Source of the DNA: Planctomycetaceae bacterium UBA2972
GTDB taxonomy: Bacteria; Planctomycetota; Planctomycetia; Pirellulales; Pirellulaceae
DNA: 64,000 nucleotides
Assembly: GCA_002348315.1 (NCBI GenBank)
Contig: DEAW01000174.1
Coordinates: 24,754-88,753 of the forward strand
Direction: 5' to 3'
The translations under genes were made by a program, and so were the position numbers. This document shows positions 26,311-35,551 of this stretch, piece by piece (positions within the stretch are counted from its first letter, which is position 1; the number at the start of each line of letters is the position of its first letter). Under the pieces are notes generated by a model. It worked only from the letters and a program-made list of their open reading frames with translations. It ran no database searches and was not told the DNA's origin.

Positions 26311-27270
26311 ATGTCCAAATCAGTCGACGACAAGAAGGATGTCATCATTGAAACTCGCAACCTCTCCAAAGTCTATAAAGACTTTTGGGGTCGTCCCAAA
26401 GTCAACGCCCTGGAGTCCTTAGACCTTGAAGTGCGACGTGGCGAGATCTTTGGGTTGTTGGGGCCCAATGGCTCAGGGAAATCAACGACCATCAAATTGA
26501 TCCTGGGGCTTTTATTCCCTACCAGTGGTCAGGCACTCGTGTTTGACAAAGATGCTTCGGATGTTTCTAAGAACGAACGTATTGGTTATCTTCCCGAGGA
26601 ATCTTATTTGTATAAATTTCTCAATGCGGAAGAGACATTAGACTTTTATGGTCGCCTGTTTAACATGTCGGCTGGTCGTCGAAAACAGCGTGTACGTGAC
26701 TTGATTAAGTTGATTGACATCGAGTGGGCAAAGCGGAGACAACTGAAAGAATACTCCAAAGGGATGACTCGCCGAATTGGTTTAGCTCAGGCATTGATTA
26801 ATGATCCTGAGTTGATCGTGTTAGACGAACCAACCACAGGGTTAGACCCGATTGGTACTCGTGAAATGAAAGATCTGATTGTGCGTTTGCGGGATCAGGG
26901 CAAGACGATTCTGATGTGTAGCCATCTACTGGCCGACGTGCAGGACGTTTGTGACCGTATTGCGATTCTTCATCAAGGTGAACTAAAGGAAATGGGAGCC
27001 GTGGAGAATCTCCTGAGCGTGCGGGACATCACTCAGATTCAAGCCAAAGGACTGAGCGATGATGCTCAGCAACAGATTCGAAAAATCATTGAAGGCGACC
27101 AGGCTGATTTGGTATCGATGGAGAATCCCACCACGACGTTGGAAGACCTCTTCCTGAGTATCGTCCGGGATAGTAAAGCCCGTCCCGGGTACAACCGGAA
27201 GCGTGAGCGTGATCAAGATGGTTCCTCGGAAGCAGAAACTGCATCTGCAGAAGCGAGTGATAAGTCGTAA
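26311..27270 (+). CDS. ABC transporter ATP-binding protein
   Basis: The 319-aa ATPase energises the membrane protein encoded just downstream. Walker A is [10 protein letters not shown] at about residues 51-60. The ABC signature is a variant, Y-S-K-G-M-T-R-R, as is common in ABC-2/drug-export ATPases. Walker B is [13 protein letters not shown], followed by the switch S-H-L-L-A-D-V. Beyond the nucleotide domain there is a C-terminal extension of about 90 residues, ending in an Arg/Glu/Ser-rich acidic tail. Fold and signature place it with CcmA/NatA-type exporter ATPases. The cargo is unknown. Confidence 0.92.
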   Translation: MSKSVDDKKDVIIETRNLSKVYKDFWGRPKVNALESLDLEVRRGEIFGLLGPNGSGKSTTIKLILGLLFPTSGQALVFDKDASDVSKNERIGYLPEESYLYKFLNAEETLDFYGRLFNMSAGRRKQRVRDLIKLIDIEWAKRRQLKEYSKGMTRRIGLAQALINDPELIVLDEPTTGLDPIGTREMKDLIVRLRDQGKTILMCSHLLADVQDVCDRIAILHQGELKEMGAVENLLSVRDITQIQAKGLSDDAQQQIRKIIEGDQADLVSMENPTTTLEDLFLSIVRDSKARPGYNRKRERDQDGSSEAETASAEASDKS

Positions 27271-27331
27271 GCGTCTATCGGTAGGACGTGTCTTTGGTGT
27301 TTCAATAAAGTATTAACGGAATTACAGACAA

Positions 27332-29191
27332 ATGGTCATAGACCCTAGTGAATTTATTCCTTTCGGCGAGTGGCTGGCGAATGCCGTTGGCGGATTCGTT
27401 GTGTTGGCACTGGTTATGTTTGTTGCCTGGACAGTCATTGCCTTTGCCTTTACTGCGATTCGCAACACGCCAAAGCAAGCCGTCTCGATTGTGGGTGGTG
27501 GGTTAAAGCGAGCCATCATTGAGGACTTTCCCCGTTCATCTTTACGTCGAATCATTGGTATGACTCGATTAGCGGTGCAGGAAGCAATTCGTAACAAAGT
27601 CCTAATCATCTTTGCGTTATTTGTTGTGTTGCTGCTGTTTGCAGGGTGGTTCTTAGATGTCCAAAACGATCATCCTGCACGACTCTATTTAGGGTTTGTG
27701 ATTTCAACGAGTACCTATCTATTGCTCGCTCTGGCTATGTTTGTCAGTGCATTTAGTCTGCCTAATGATATCAAGAACAAAACGATTTATACGATTACGA
27801 CCAAACCCGTCCGTGCCCATGAAATTTTTCTGGGGCGTGTGCTGGGATTTGGTTTAGTAGGTACGATCCTGTTGATTTTGATGGCGGCGGTTAGTTACGC
27901 GTTTGTGGTTCGAGGTTTAGATCACAAGCATACGATCGAGACGGCATCGATTGAATGGGATGAGGAAACCGGTTTAGGTACGGGGTATACCTCCGTCGAT
28001 TCTCATCATCGTCATGATTTTCTGATAAATCGAAATCTAACAGGTGATGGTGCGGTCGGTATTGCTGAAGTCGCTCAGGGGCATTCGCATGCAATTTTCC
28101 GTGAAGGAGATAACTACGTATTAGGTCCCCCGACCGGTGACTTGCTTGCACGCGTGCCGGTTTATGGCAACTTACGGTTTTTAGATCGGTACGGACGTGA
28201 AAGTGAAGATGGAGGAGACGGTGGTCTGAGTGTTGGTAAAGAATGGACTTATCGTGAATATATCGAAGGTAATACGCTGAACACGGCCATCTGGACTTTT
28301 GACAATCTATCCGCAGAGATGTTTAACTCTGGTGCTGGTGGGGAGGAAGGTACATTACCTTTGGAGTTAAATTTACGCGTCTTTAGAACCACAAAGGGTG
28401 ATATCGAAGGCAAAGTGCGGGGCGAGATTCTACTGGTGAATCCGGAAAAGACACTACCTCCGGCTGAACGCTATAGTGCTCCGATCCCGTTTGAAGCGGA
28501 AGAATTTCAGACGTTTCAGGTTGATATCGATTACAGCGAAATCCGCCGACAGAATCCAAGTACTGCGGAGCTTGAAAAGATCAACCTGTTTAGAGATTTG
28601 GTAGTCAATGGAAAATTGGAAGTGCATGTTCGCTGTCGTGATCATGCTCAGTTCTTTGGTATGGCTCAGGCAGATCTTTACATACGAGCACCAGAGGGTT
28701 CCTTTGAAATGAACTTCATAAAGTGCTATTTAGGAATCTGGATGCAACTGGTTTTGGTGACACTCTTTGGAGTATTCTTCAGTACGTTTCTCAATGGAAT
28801 TGTGGCAATGGTTGCCACGCTATCGATTGTCGTCATGGGAATTTCCTCGGGCTTTATCGGTGAAGTGCAGTCAGGTGATGCTCCTGGTGGCGGTCCGATT
28901 GAATCGCTGATTCGAAATATTACGCAGCAGGGTGCCACGGTGGATCTGGATATGGGAGAAACGGCGACATCGGTCATTCAAGCGATGGACAAGTTCTATC
29001 TGAATACGATGGAGAGTGTTGCAAATCTGGCTCCGGACTTTCCTAAGTTCAACATGGCCTCCAAAGTAGCCTATGGTTATGACATCCAACTGGATTTAAT
29101 ATTGAAACAGATAACGACTACGTTGGTGTACTTTTTTGTCCTCCTGTTTGCGGGTTATTTTGTTATCTCATCGAGGGAAATTGCAGCGTGA
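27332..29191 (+). CDS. ABC-2-type membrane protein with a large extracytoplasmic domain
   Basis: The 619-aa membrane partner of the upstream ATPase. Hydrophobic helices lie at about 18-43, 90-108, 119-143, 168-192, 475-520 and 592-612. Residues about 195-465 form one big soluble domain between helices, most likely outside the cytoplasm. The start of that domain is histidine-rich (D-H-K-H, S-H-H-R-H-D, G-H-S-H between residues 198 and 253), suggesting metal contact; the rest looks beta-rich. Its stop overlaps the next start as GTGA, so the three genes are translated as a unit. I know similar planctomycete ABC permeases but not their cargo. Confidence 0.85.
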   Translation: MVIDPSEFIPFGEWLANAVGGFVVLALVMFVAWTVIAFAFTAIRNTPKQAVSIVGGGLKRAIIEDFPRSSLRRIIGMTRLAVQEAIRNKVLIIFALFVVLLLFAGWFLDVQNDHPARLYLGFVISTSTYLLLALAMFVSAFSLPNDIKNKTIYTITTKPVRAHEIFLGRVLGFGLVGTILLILMAAVSYAFVVRGLDHKHTIETASIEWDEETGLGTGYTSVDSHHRHDFLINRNLTGDGAVGIAEVAQGHSHAIFREGDNYVLGPPTGDLLARVPVYGNLRFLDRYGRESEDGGDGGLSVGKEWTYREYIEGNTLNTAIWTFDNLSAEMFNSGAGGEEGTLPLELNLRVFRTTKGDIEGKVRGEILLVNPEKTLPPAERYSAPIPFEAEEFQTFQVDIDYSEIRRQNPSTAELEKINLFRDLVVNGKLEVHVRCRDHAQFFGMAQADLYIRAPEGSFEMNFIKCYLGIWMQLVLVTLFGVFFSTFLNGIVAMVATLSIVVMGISSGFIGEVQSGDAPGGGPIESLIRNITQQGATVDLDMGETATSVIQAMDKFYLNTMESVANLAPDFPKFNMASKVAYGYDIQLDLILKQITTTLVYFFVLLFAGYFVISSREIAA

Positions 29192-30828
29192 ACCTAGAAA
29201 CTTCATTCAAGCGTAAAGTCAGCTATATCAGTGGTATTGTGCTGCTGTTGTTTCCCTTGTTTTATCTGGGGCAGCCGGCGACGAGTGATACCGATGGTGG
29301 TCGAGGTGGAAAACTAGCTCAACTGCGATCGGAGAACTATCTGGCTCAGTCGAACCTGGGCGAAATCGACCCGGTCAGCTCGACCATGCAGCTGGCAACC
29401 TTTGGCTTAAGGCCTATTGCTGTCATCGTGCTATGGGAGAAAGCGACTCGTTTCCAGAAAATGGAAGACTATGACAACGTGACTGCCACGGTGAATCAGA
29501 TTTCTAAGTTGCAGCCTAACTTTGTATCGATCTGGAAGTTTCAGGCACACAACCTGGCTTACAACATTTCGGTTGACTTTGATAACTACCGTCACCGATA
29601 TCAATGGGTGCGACGTGGGATCGACTTCCTTATGGAAGGGACTCAGTACAACAGTCAGGATGCCAAGCTGGTTCAGGAAGTCGGTGCTTACACAGGCTCC
29701 AAGATTGGCGGATCCGATGAAAAACGTCAATTCCGTCACTTGTTTGCAGAAGATGCTCCTTTCCATCAGCGTATGGAAAACTACGGTCTTGAAATGGACT
29801 CGCAGTTGGTTGCGGGCGTCGATGGTAAACCTGACAACTGGAAGGTGTCGAATCGTTGGTATCAAAAGAGTGAAGACGTGGCGAAGTTTAGTGACGCCGG
29901 TATTCGGGGTGACTGGTTGATGTTCTACGAGCGGAAGCCACAAGCACTCATTTATTACGCAATTGCTTTGGAAGATGAAGGTTATTTAGATTCGAATGCT
30001 CAGCAGGCATTTGCCGTTGCGTATGCGGGGCTGGAAGAATTAGGTTCGCTGGATATCCTCTCGACATTCACAGGTACGACATTGCGACTTAATCAAGGAA
30101 TGGAATTTCAGAGTAAGCTGGATCAATTGCGTCAGGATATGAATGCTCTGGGGCCAAATGTACGTAAGGAATTACGAGAACAACGATTTGAAGCGTTGTC
30201 TAAACCCGAACAGGATGCCATGAATCTGGCGCCTGAATTGCGAACCGAATATCACACGCGTTTGGTTGAGGAAGCAAATCAAAAGATGTTTATCTCTGAG
30301 ACCGACGTGGCAGAAGCGATGCCAGAGGATGTCAAAGAAGCAGCAGCGAAAATAGCGGCAGAAGCTGAAGAGATGGCGATGAAAGCAGATGCAGTTCATT
30401 ACATGCGTTCGATGATCAACTATGACTATTGGTTGAAGCGGTGTGAAATGGAACAGTTGGATCTGGCCATCAATGCTCGTAAAACCACCGCAGCAGCCGA
30501 TGATCTGTTTGTGAAAGCGCGATTACAGCCAGCTCGGCAAGAGTACGAACAGGCCTGGACTATGTGGACGGAAATATTTGAGAAGTACCCAACGATGATC
30601 TCAAAGGATACCGGTCAAAATCTGATGCCGTCGATCGCCAACTACATGGAACTACTCAGCCAGTTTGACGAAGACATTCCGGAGGATTTTGCCTTACAGA
30701 GTTTGGTTGAATTGGCCGAGAACGAAATGTCTGTGACGCCGGAATCCAAAATTCAGTTCCCTTCCCCGTCCAATCCGGATCGTAGAAAAGGGGAAGTGCC
30801 AAAGCCGGAATTTCTACAGGACAATTAA
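29188..30828 (+). CDS. Membrane-anchored helical protein, third component of the ABC operon (unknown)
   Basis: The 546-aa protein begins with an uncleaved-looking signal anchor (about residues 13-29, I-S-G-I-V-L-L-L-F-P-L-F-Y). The rest is soluble and mostly helical, with repeated W/Y-rich stretches (I-V-L-W-E-K-A-T-R-F-Q-K-M-E-D-Y-D near 80-95, Y-E-Q-A-W-T-M-W near 450) that resemble degenerate TPR repeats. A charged Ala/Glu/Lys helix lies at about 370-400. I do not recognise the family. The GTG start overlaps the permease stop by four bases, which strongly suggests it works with that transporter, perhaps as a periplasmic adaptor. That role is inference. Confidence 0.72.
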   Translation: MNLETSFKRKVSYISGIVLLLFPLFYLGQPATSDTDGGRGGKLAQLRSENYLAQSNLGEIDPVSSTMQLATFGLRPIAVIVLWEKATRFQKMEDYDNVTATVNQISKLQPNFVSIWKFQAHNLAYNISVDFDNYRHRYQWVRRGIDFLMEGTQYNSQDAKLVQEVGAYTGSKIGGSDEKRQFRHLFAEDAPFHQRMENYGLEMDSQLVAGVDGKPDNWKVSNRWYQKSEDVAKFSDAGIRGDWLMFYERKPQALIYYAIALEDEGYLDSNAQQAFAVAYAGLEELGSLDILSTFTGTTLRLNQGMEFQSKLDQLRQDMNALGPNVRKELREQRFEALSKPEQDAMNLAPELRTEYHTRLVEEANQKMFISETDVAEAMPEDVKEAAAKIAAEAEEMAMKADAVHYMRSMINYDYWLKRCEMEQLDLAINARKTTAAADDLFVKARLQPARQEYEQAWTMWTEIFEKYPTMISKDTGQNLMPSIANYMELLSQFDEDIPEDFALQSLVELAENEMSVTPESKIQFPSPSNPDRRKGEVPKPEFLQDN

Positions 30829-30847
30829 TCGGTATTGGTCAATCTGA

Positions 30848-31873
30848 TCACTGGCCCGCATTCAGGCGGGTGTATTCCTCAGCAATACGATCAAAGAATT
30901 CAGCTCGTAGGTTGAACGGATGATAAACCGCGCGCATCACGAAGCGGTAGGTTTTTCCGACTTCATATTTGGGAACAAAGTACTGAAAATCCCACGCCGG
31001 ATTTCCCGATCCGCCGCCGGAGGGCGATTGAGTCAATCGTATCAGGTCGTTATCCCGGAAGATCTGTGCAAATCCCATGGAATGACTGACTCCGAAATAC
31101 CAGGGTTGGTCAAATCGATGGCGAGAGTAACCAAAAACCAGACTCAGTGGAAAATCCGTGTCGTGATTAAACATGCGGTTGTCACTTTTTCCGCGATGGG
31201 TGGCCTGAGTACCGTGTTGAGGTGTAACGCCTCTCACCATTTGAGGCTCAGGGTAGTCTTTGGTTGACTTCCCTTCGACATTTTCAAATCCCGGAAAACG
31301 AATGCTTAAGTCTTCTGGTTGATGAATGTAGCTGGCCCAAAACAGACCGATGTAGTCGTTCGCAAATGTTCGCGCTCGTGGAGTGCATTCGTAGGTGAGT
31401 TGGATTGTCCCGTGCTCGAGCAACTCGTAGCGTTGGCAGCTTTCTAACTGATAATGTCCGGCAGGTGCTTGATAAAGCTCGACCGCATATTCACTGACCT
31501 GTCGTAATTGAATCGGTAGTTTACGTGGCTCAAACAGGATGTCACGGTCCCGAGTCTTACCGTCGTGGATGTGTTCATAATTGAGTCCGGCGTAGCTTGG
31601 TACAAATAGATTTTTGTCCTGATTCTTGTGCGAGATTTTTGCAACGCCACTATATCCGGCTTTATGACCGGGCAGTACGTTATCGTCGACCGCTTCGTTA
31701 TTAACGACGACGATTTCAACGTCACCTCGCTTTAGAACAACATAGTTTTTCTCAGGTACTTTCCAGCTCCCGCTTTTTTGATGAATCGTAGTGATGGGTT
31801 TGACGGAGTGTTCTTCTGCTGCAGAGTGCGAGAGTGTCAGTCCAAGGAGTAGAATCCAAAAGTGTCGTGTCAT
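30848..31873 (-). CDS. Secreted planctomycete protein of unknown function
   Basis: I place the start at the ATG of residue sequence M-T-R-H-F-W (341 aa), because it gives a normal signal peptide (hydrophobic W-I-L-L-L-G-L-T-L, cleavage near S-A-A-E) and lies just after the upstream stop (TAG-T-ATG). An earlier start at 31909 would overlap that gene and bury the signal. The mature part is rich in Trp, Tyr, His and Pro with beta-type character, for example D-Y-I-G-L-F-W-A-S-Y-I-H near residue 180, and may be a beta-sandwich. No known catalytic motif is seen. It is the third gene of a sigma/anti-sigma operon and so probably a target or partner of that system. Confidence 0.72.
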   Translation of the reverse strand: MTRHFWILLLGLTLSHSAAEEHSVKPITTIHQKSGSWKVPEKNYVVLKRGDVEIVVVNNEAVDDNVLPGHKAGYSGVAKISHKNQDKNLFVPSYAGLNYEHIHDGKTRDRDILFEPRKLPIQLRQVSEYAVELYQAPAGHYQLESCQRYELLEHGTIQLTYECTPRARTFANDYIGLFWASYIHQPEDLSIRFPGFENVEGKSTKDYPEPQMVRGVTPQHGTQATHRGKSDNRMFNHDTDFPLSLVFGYSRHRFDQPWYFGVSHSMGFAQIFRDNDLIRLTQSPSGGGSGNPAWDFQYFVPKYEVGKTYRFVMRAVYHPFNLRAEFFDRIAEEYTRLNAGQ

Positions 31874-31874
31874 A

Positions 31875-32294
31875 CTAAGAGTCATTTCTATGTTGAGAGA
31901 GATAGCCAATACTTGATTGGTAGTAACGAGTTGTACGGGCGGTCATGTTTGCCTGATTTTGTGTTTGCTGTTCTTCTAAGTCATCCAGATTGGCCTGACA
32001 GGTCAGGCAACCTCGAGTCTCAATATGCGATTGAATGAAGAGCTTCTGTTCACCTGGAAGAACTCCAAGTAGGTAAGCTCCCAGCGTCTTCCGGCTTGGA
32101 CAGCCAAGATTATGTTGTCGCCAGATAGCTCCCAGCGAATGTTCGCCCACGGCAATTTGCTGCCGGAGCGTGTTTAAGCGATTGTTGAGTTCCACATCGT
32201 TTGCCAAAGCCTGCTCTAATTGTGACGACCGGGCTGCATCCAGATCTTCCTCCAGATACGCGGCTAATTCGGCATTGCTAAAAATATGGAGCAT
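31875..32294 (-). CDS. Probable anti-sigma factor with zinc-finger-like motif
   Basis: A 139-aa soluble protein directly downstream of the ECF sigma gene (nine-base gap). The N-terminal region is helical (E-L-A-A-Y-L-E-E-D-L-D). The second half has H-I-E-T-R-G-C-L-T-C near residue 90, close to the HxxxCxxC zinc site of ZAS anti-sigma factors though with a longer H-to-C spacing (five residues). H-N-L-G-C-P-S precedes it. No membrane helix is present, so it would be cytosolic. The call rests on position and this motif; it could also be an unrelated zinc protein. Confidence 0.6.
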   Translation of the reverse strand: MLHIFSNAELAAYLEEDLDAARSSQLEQALANDVELNNRLNTLRQQIAVGEHSLGAIWRQHNLGCPSRKTLGAYLLGVLPGEQKLFIQSHIETRGCLTCQANLDDLEEQQTQNQANMTARTTRYYQSSIGYLSQHRNDS

Positions 32295-32303
32295 TCTGTT
32301 CTC

Positions 32304-32945
32304 TTATCCCTGTGGGTCCGCATAAAGTTCTGGGAATAAATCTGCGTTGACTCCCAGACGTACCATGTGCCGTTTCACTTTATCTACAAATTCATGTTTG
32401 TAACTGGCGACTTGCTGTTGAGTGATATCGAGAGATGCGGCAATCTCTTTGTTCGGATTACCACTCACAAATAAGAGTTCCAGGCAGGCCAGCTTTATCC
32501 AGGCCTGATTTTCAATCAGGTTATCGACTTCCTTTTGCAGAATTTGCAATAATGCACTTTCCTCTGCTCGTTTACGCTCGCCACTTCGATAGATCGTCGA
32601 GGCACCACGTGCTCTGCCTGGCAGGTCGATCACCTGCTCTGAGTCATCACCGGTTAGTGACGCGATCGTGGGCCGGCCTCCGATCTTTTTAAAATGATCG
32701 ATGATTCGGTAACGGCAAATCGTAAATAGAAAACTGTCGATCGGCCGGTCCTCATCGAAATTTGGGAGGCTGTTGATAAAACCAATCAAGGTATCCTGCA
32801 CGATATCCTCGACGGTTGCGTTGTCTCGGATCTTCTTGCGAACGAAAGCCTGTAATCGCCCGCCAAATCGATCAACGAATCGCATCCAGGCATCATCCGA
32901 TCCCGAGCGAATTTCTTCGATCAGCAGTTTATCAACTTCGGCCAT
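32304..32945 (-). CDS. ECF-type RNA polymerase sigma factor
   Basis: The 213-aa protein has sigma-70 region 2 at about residues 15-90 (V-E-D-I-V-Q-D-T-L-I-G-F, then D-S-F-L-F-T-I-C-R-Y-R-I-I-D-H-F). Region 4 is at about 140-200, where N-P-N-K-E-I-A-A-S-L-D-I-T-Q-Q-Q-V-A is the DNA-binding helix-turn-helix. A variable linker separates the two and there are no regions 1 or 3, as in ECF factors. It would direct polymerase to a small set of stress or envelope promoters. It is first in an operon with a probable anti-sigma protein and a secreted protein. Its own promoter should lie at 32946-33011. Confidence 0.9.
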   Translation of the reverse strand: MAEVDKLLIEEIRSGSDDAWMRFVDRFGGRLQAFVRKKIRDNATVEDIVQDTLIGFINSLPNFDEDRPIDSFLFTICRYRIIDHFKKIGGRPTIASLTGDDSEQVIDLPGRARGASTIYRSGERKRAEESALLQILQKEVDNLIENQAWIKLACLELLFVSGNPNKEIAASLDITQQQVASYKHEFVDKVKRHMVRLGVNADLFPELYADPQG

Positions 32946-33011
32946 TACTTATCTCGGCTTATTAGAGTACTAAGCGAATTGTAACTTGCCGAAGGGGGGC
33001 CCCACAAGAAT

Positions 33012-33698
33012 TTAGACCCAGTGGAGCATGGTTGCGATGACGGAGAGTGCGGCCAGAGTTGCTAACAAAATGACGGCATTGACAACGATTTGTACTGTCC
33101 GCACCGTCTCACGACTACGCATGACCTGGTTTCCACGCAACAGAAATAGCAAGATCAGTACAACACTGGCGATCATAATGTATTGAACGAGTCGCTCGCC
33201 AAGAAAGACTTCTCGCCATCGCTGTTCTATTTCTGCTTGCAGAGGCTTTAAGTCAACGATTGCGATTAAATGATAATTGGTGATATCTGATGGCCGACCA
33301 CTGAGAATGGGCGTGTGCTCTTCGAGATAAATGTCACTCGGTGCTGCAATTTCCAATAGGTCGATTTTCAGCCCTTTGTCGACAAGCAACTCTCTGCCGG
33401 CAACATGGCCTTCGGTGGTTTCCGCAATGATCCTATTGATGGCCGCGTCGATTTTCATGAGAAAGCTATCACGGACACCCGGCAGGTCGACGCTCATTTC
33501 TGACTCGATCCGGAATGCGTAATCGTTTCCAGTGGGTATCACCAGAGCCGGATCGGTCGTGGCGGCACCCTTGGTTTGCGTTTCGAGATCGAAACGAAAG
33601 TACCTGGATTGATTGGTTGACGAAGTGGAATCCTGAGCGGAGAGTGTCAGGACTAACAACCCAAGAAGTAAAACGGATTGGAGGAATCGATTAACCAT
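33012..33698 (-). CDS. Secreted/membrane protein co-translated with the kinase
   Basis: From the ATG at 33698 the product has 228 aa. It has a signal peptide (F-L-Q-S-V-L-L-L-G-L-L-V-L-T-L-S-A-Q), a soluble middle of about 140 residues, and two hydrophobic helices at the C-terminus (about 171-190 and 203-225). The start overlaps the upstream kinase stop by eight bases (ATGGTTAA), indicating translational coupling. An upstream in-frame start at 33767 would overlap further and lose the N-terminal position of the signal. I recognise no family. Location and coupling suggest it is a partner or substrate of the kinase at the membrane, which is inference. Confidence 0.65.
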   Translation of the reverse strand: MVNRFLQSVLLLGLLVLTLSAQDSTSSTNQSRYFRFDLETQTKGAATTDPALVIPTGNDYAFRIESEMSVDLPGVRDSFLMKIDAAINRIIAETTEGHVAGRELLVDKGLKIDLLEIAAPSDIYLEEHTPILSGRPSDITNYHLIAIVDLKPLQAEIEQRWREVFLGERLVQYIMIASVVLILLFLLRGNQVMRSRETVRTVQIVVNAVILLATLAALSVIATMLHWV

Positions 33699-35457
33699 GT
33701 TGCCACCACGTGCTGGCCTGAGTTTCAAACTCCTTTCGCTGAGCAGTTGTGTAGCTCGGAGATGCAAATTGGATGACTAGAGCCGTTAATGCTGTTACTC
33801 CCGGCATTAATGGTTGTGGAGCTACTGGGAGGAACCAGGCCACCATGGCAAACAGAAATGCGGACATGATGTCGTAACGGGAATTCCTTACCGGTGTCGC
33901 GTGGTTCCACCATCGACACATTGAAAATAGCAAACCGGTAAACACGGCAAAATGTACATAGGACGGGCTTTCACCGGTTGAAAACCTCCAGTGCTCAAGG
34001 ATCCAGGGCCAGTAGCTATTGGAGGAATGTAAGTCATTGAAATCCAACTTCAAAAAGTTTCCGATGCCTAAATAGAGTGCACCTAAACCAGCACCCACAC
34101 CAAACATTACCAGACGCTTCGTCCCAATTTCATCACGGGAGGTTTCCCAGAATTTTCCGACCACCAGAACTGTCCAACTACTGAGCATGATGATCGACAT
34201 TAGCCAGATGAACCACTGAGTTGACTCGACACTCGAAAGCCCCTGATTGTTGAGATAGATTCCGAAAATCAAAGTCGTACTGGCCGCCGCACCAACGACC
34301 GAACGGATCATTGAAGACGTTAATTCACTAATTCGTTGTGATTTATCTTTTAATGTCAGTTCTCTGATGGCCATATCCTGCCAGGTCATTGGTTTGCCCT
34401 GACTAATGGGAACGGGATAGGGATTTACGACTGGAGACTTTGTCTGAACTTGTGGTTGTCTGACCGGAACATTCTGTTGTGTAGGGATGTTAGTGCCGGT
34501 GATTGTCGACTCGGACTGAGGTGGATTTACCGTTGGCGGTGGAGCAACGACATTCTGTGGGTCAACCGGTTTAGCTTCCAATGTAGGCCGATCGTCCGAG
34601 GCATTTATCTGATCCAGTGCGGCGAGATATTCTGACGGAAGTTGAGGGCGTTGTAATTCGGGAATTAGTTCGTAGTTAGGTTGCGGGACATTCAACATCA
34701 TTTCCACAACACTTTGATAGCGTCGATTTGGATCCTTTTCCAACGCTTTGGCGATCGCCGGTCGATAAGCGGACGGGACTTTGGATAGGTCGGGACGTTG
34801 CGTTAAATGTTTGGTCAGAATCTCTGCATCAGATTCCCCATCAAAGGGGATATCACCAATTAACAGCTCATACAGCATGATTCCCAACGCGTAGATGTCG
34901 ATTTGACGACCATAGTTCCCTTTGCCAATTTCCGGAGCCATATAGCGGCAAGTGCCTATGGACCGAGTGTGATTATTCCTTTGACTATGAGAAATAAGCT
35001 TCGACAGACCGTAGTCACCAACTGCAATACGGCCTTCACTATAGAAGACATTACCTGGCTTCAAATCACGGTGGACACAGCCATTTTCATGTAAACGATG
35101 GACACCACTGGCGATAGCAAAGAACCAGGCAGCCGCTCGCTCGATTGAAAGTCCTTCAGGATTACGAGTTAGTACATCTCGCAGGCTATTGCCCGACATG
35201 TACTCCATAATGATCCAGGACTCTTCATGGTTCTCTGTATGTTTGATGTCATAAAGCAGAACGAGGTTGGGATGATGGATATTGAGTATTAAGTTGTCAC
35301 CACGATCCGCTTCCATAAAATCGACTTTTTTGAGAGCGACTTCTTTACCTACATGACTCACGGCGAAGTAGACTTCCCCGAAGCCTCCTCTACCTAATCC
35401 TCGTTTGATGGTGTAACCATCAAGAGGAGTATCGCCAGTGGAGTAAGTAAATTTCAT
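33691..35457 (-). CDS. Membrane Ser/Thr protein kinase (Hanks type)
   Basis: The 588-aa protein has an N-terminal eukaryotic-like kinase domain (about 15-270). The Gly loop is G-R-G-G-F-G at 22-27, the ATP-binding lysine is about residue 43, and the catalytic loop is H-R-D-L-K-P-G-N at 129-136. The metal motif is D-Y-G at 148-150 rather than D-F-G, and G-T-C-R-Y-M-A-P-E is the activation-loop end. A Pro/Gln-rich linker (about 280-355) precedes a C-terminal region with about six hydrophobic segments (about 390-570), so the kinase is held on the inner face of the membrane without an extracellular sensor domain. All catalytic residues are present. An FHA protein, a possible phosphothreonine reader, is encoded 94 bases upstream. 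Confidence 0.9.
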   Translation of the reverse strand: MKFTYSTGDTPLDGYTIKRGLGRGGFGEVYFAVSHVGKEVALKKVDFMEADRGDNLILNIHHPNLVLLYDIKHTENHEESWIIMEYMSGNSLRDVLTRNPEGLSIERAAAWFFAIASGVHRLHENGCVHRDLKPGNVFYSEGRIAVGDYGLSKLISHSQRNNHTRSIGTCRYMAPEIGKGNYGRQIDIYALGIMLYELLIGDIPFDGESDAEILTKHLTQRPDLSKVPSAYRPAIAKALEKDPNRRYQSVVEMMLNVPQPNYELIPELQRPQLPSEYLAALDQINASDDRPTLEAKPVDPQNVVAPPPTVNPPQSESTITGTNIPTQQNVPVRQPQVQTKSPVVNPYPVPISQGKPMTWQDMAIRELTLKDKSQRISELTSSMIRSVVGAAASTTLIFGIYLNNQGLSSVESTQWFIWLMSIIMLSSWTVLVVGKFWETSRDEIGTKRLVMFGVGAGLGALYLGIGNFLKLDFNDLHSSNSYWPWILEHWRFSTGESPSYVHFAVFTGLLFSMCRWWNHATPVRNSRYDIMSAFLFAMVAWFLPVAPQPLMPGVTALTALVIQFASPSYTTAQRKEFETQASTWWQHG

Positions 35458-35551
35458 GATACTGTTAGTTAGTCGTGGTTAGTTGCGTTTTGTTTTGCCT
35501 GACAGTCTTACAATTACGTGCTGTCAACCGTGCGGAAAATGTAGAACTGAG

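Noticed and set aside
30855..30870. CCCGC/GCGGG hairpin near the end of the secreted-protein gene
   Set aside because: It lies inside the coding end, with a five-base stem and no T-run, so it is not a convincing terminator for either convergent gene.
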